A DNA stretch of 5,544 bases from the NCBI GenBank assembly GCA_018385415.1, contig JAHAZA010000015.1:1-5544 (forward strand). Reading direction: 5' to 3'. This DNA comes from Treponema sp. (GTDB lineage Bacteria > Spirochaetota > Spirochaetia > Treponematales > Treponemataceae). Numbering within the stretch: the first letter of the stretch is position 1; every line of letters starts with the position of its first letter. The notes beneath the pieces are model-generated. The model was not told where the DNA came from and did not search any database. It was given only the letters and a program-made list of their open reading frames with translations. Positions 5,528 through 5,544 of the stretch are shown here, piece after piece. Made by a program: the position numbers and the translations under genes.

Positions 5528-5544
5528 ATGAAAACTACAAAAAT
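5528..5544 (+). CDS. Start of an unidentified gene, cut off by the window edge
   Basis: Only 17 bases are present, coding for M-K-T-T-K and part of a sixth codon (Ile or Met). The start is supported by the strong ribosome site at 5513-5520 and by its position after an A/T-rich non-coding stretch. A Lys/Thr-rich beginning would suit the basic end of a signal peptide, but this is too little sequence to assign any function. Confidence 0.6.

Overview
This AT-rich window carries four complete protein genes and the first few codons of a fifth. Protein similarity and the style of the sequence (ThrH-type HAD enzyme, a secreted TPR-like protein with no recognised name, A/T-rich gaps, GGGG-containing ribosome sites, a long exported M16-like protein) suggest a bacterium of the spirochaete genus Treponema or a close relative. 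That assignment is an inference from recalled family resemblance, not a computed match. I see no sign of a phage, transposon, CRISPR array, tRNA or rRNA.

Layout from left to right. A thrH gene (28-633, +) encodes a cytoplasmic HAD-superfamily phosphoserine phosphatase/homoserine phosphotransferase. After a 66-base gap follows a gene for a 284-residue exported, cysteine-containing, TPR-like protein of unknown role (700-1554, +). It converges on a sirtuin gene (1592-2344, -). The two genes share one strong bidirectional hairpin terminator whose A and T tracts contain both stop codons. A 213-base divergent region (2345-2557) then separates the sirtuin from a 938-residue exported protein with the four-domain layout of the M16 (insulinase/pitrilysin) family (2558-5374, +). 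This divergent region holds two back-to-back extended -10 promoters that share an identical 11-base sequence, and an inverted repeat over the -35 of the rightward promoter. The last 153 non-coding bases end in a strong ribosome site and the start of another gene (5528 onwards).

No common pathway is evident. ThrH acts in serine/threonine metabolism, the sirtuin in NAD-dependent protein deacylation, and two products are exported. The most unusual item is the M16-like protein: the HxxEH zinc/catalytic motif is absent from the expected place in both halves, so it looks like a large pseudopeptidase kept intact over 2.8 kb. The regulatory DNA between the sirtuin and this gene is the next most interesting part. 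I do not see a clear, previously undescribed multi-gene system here.
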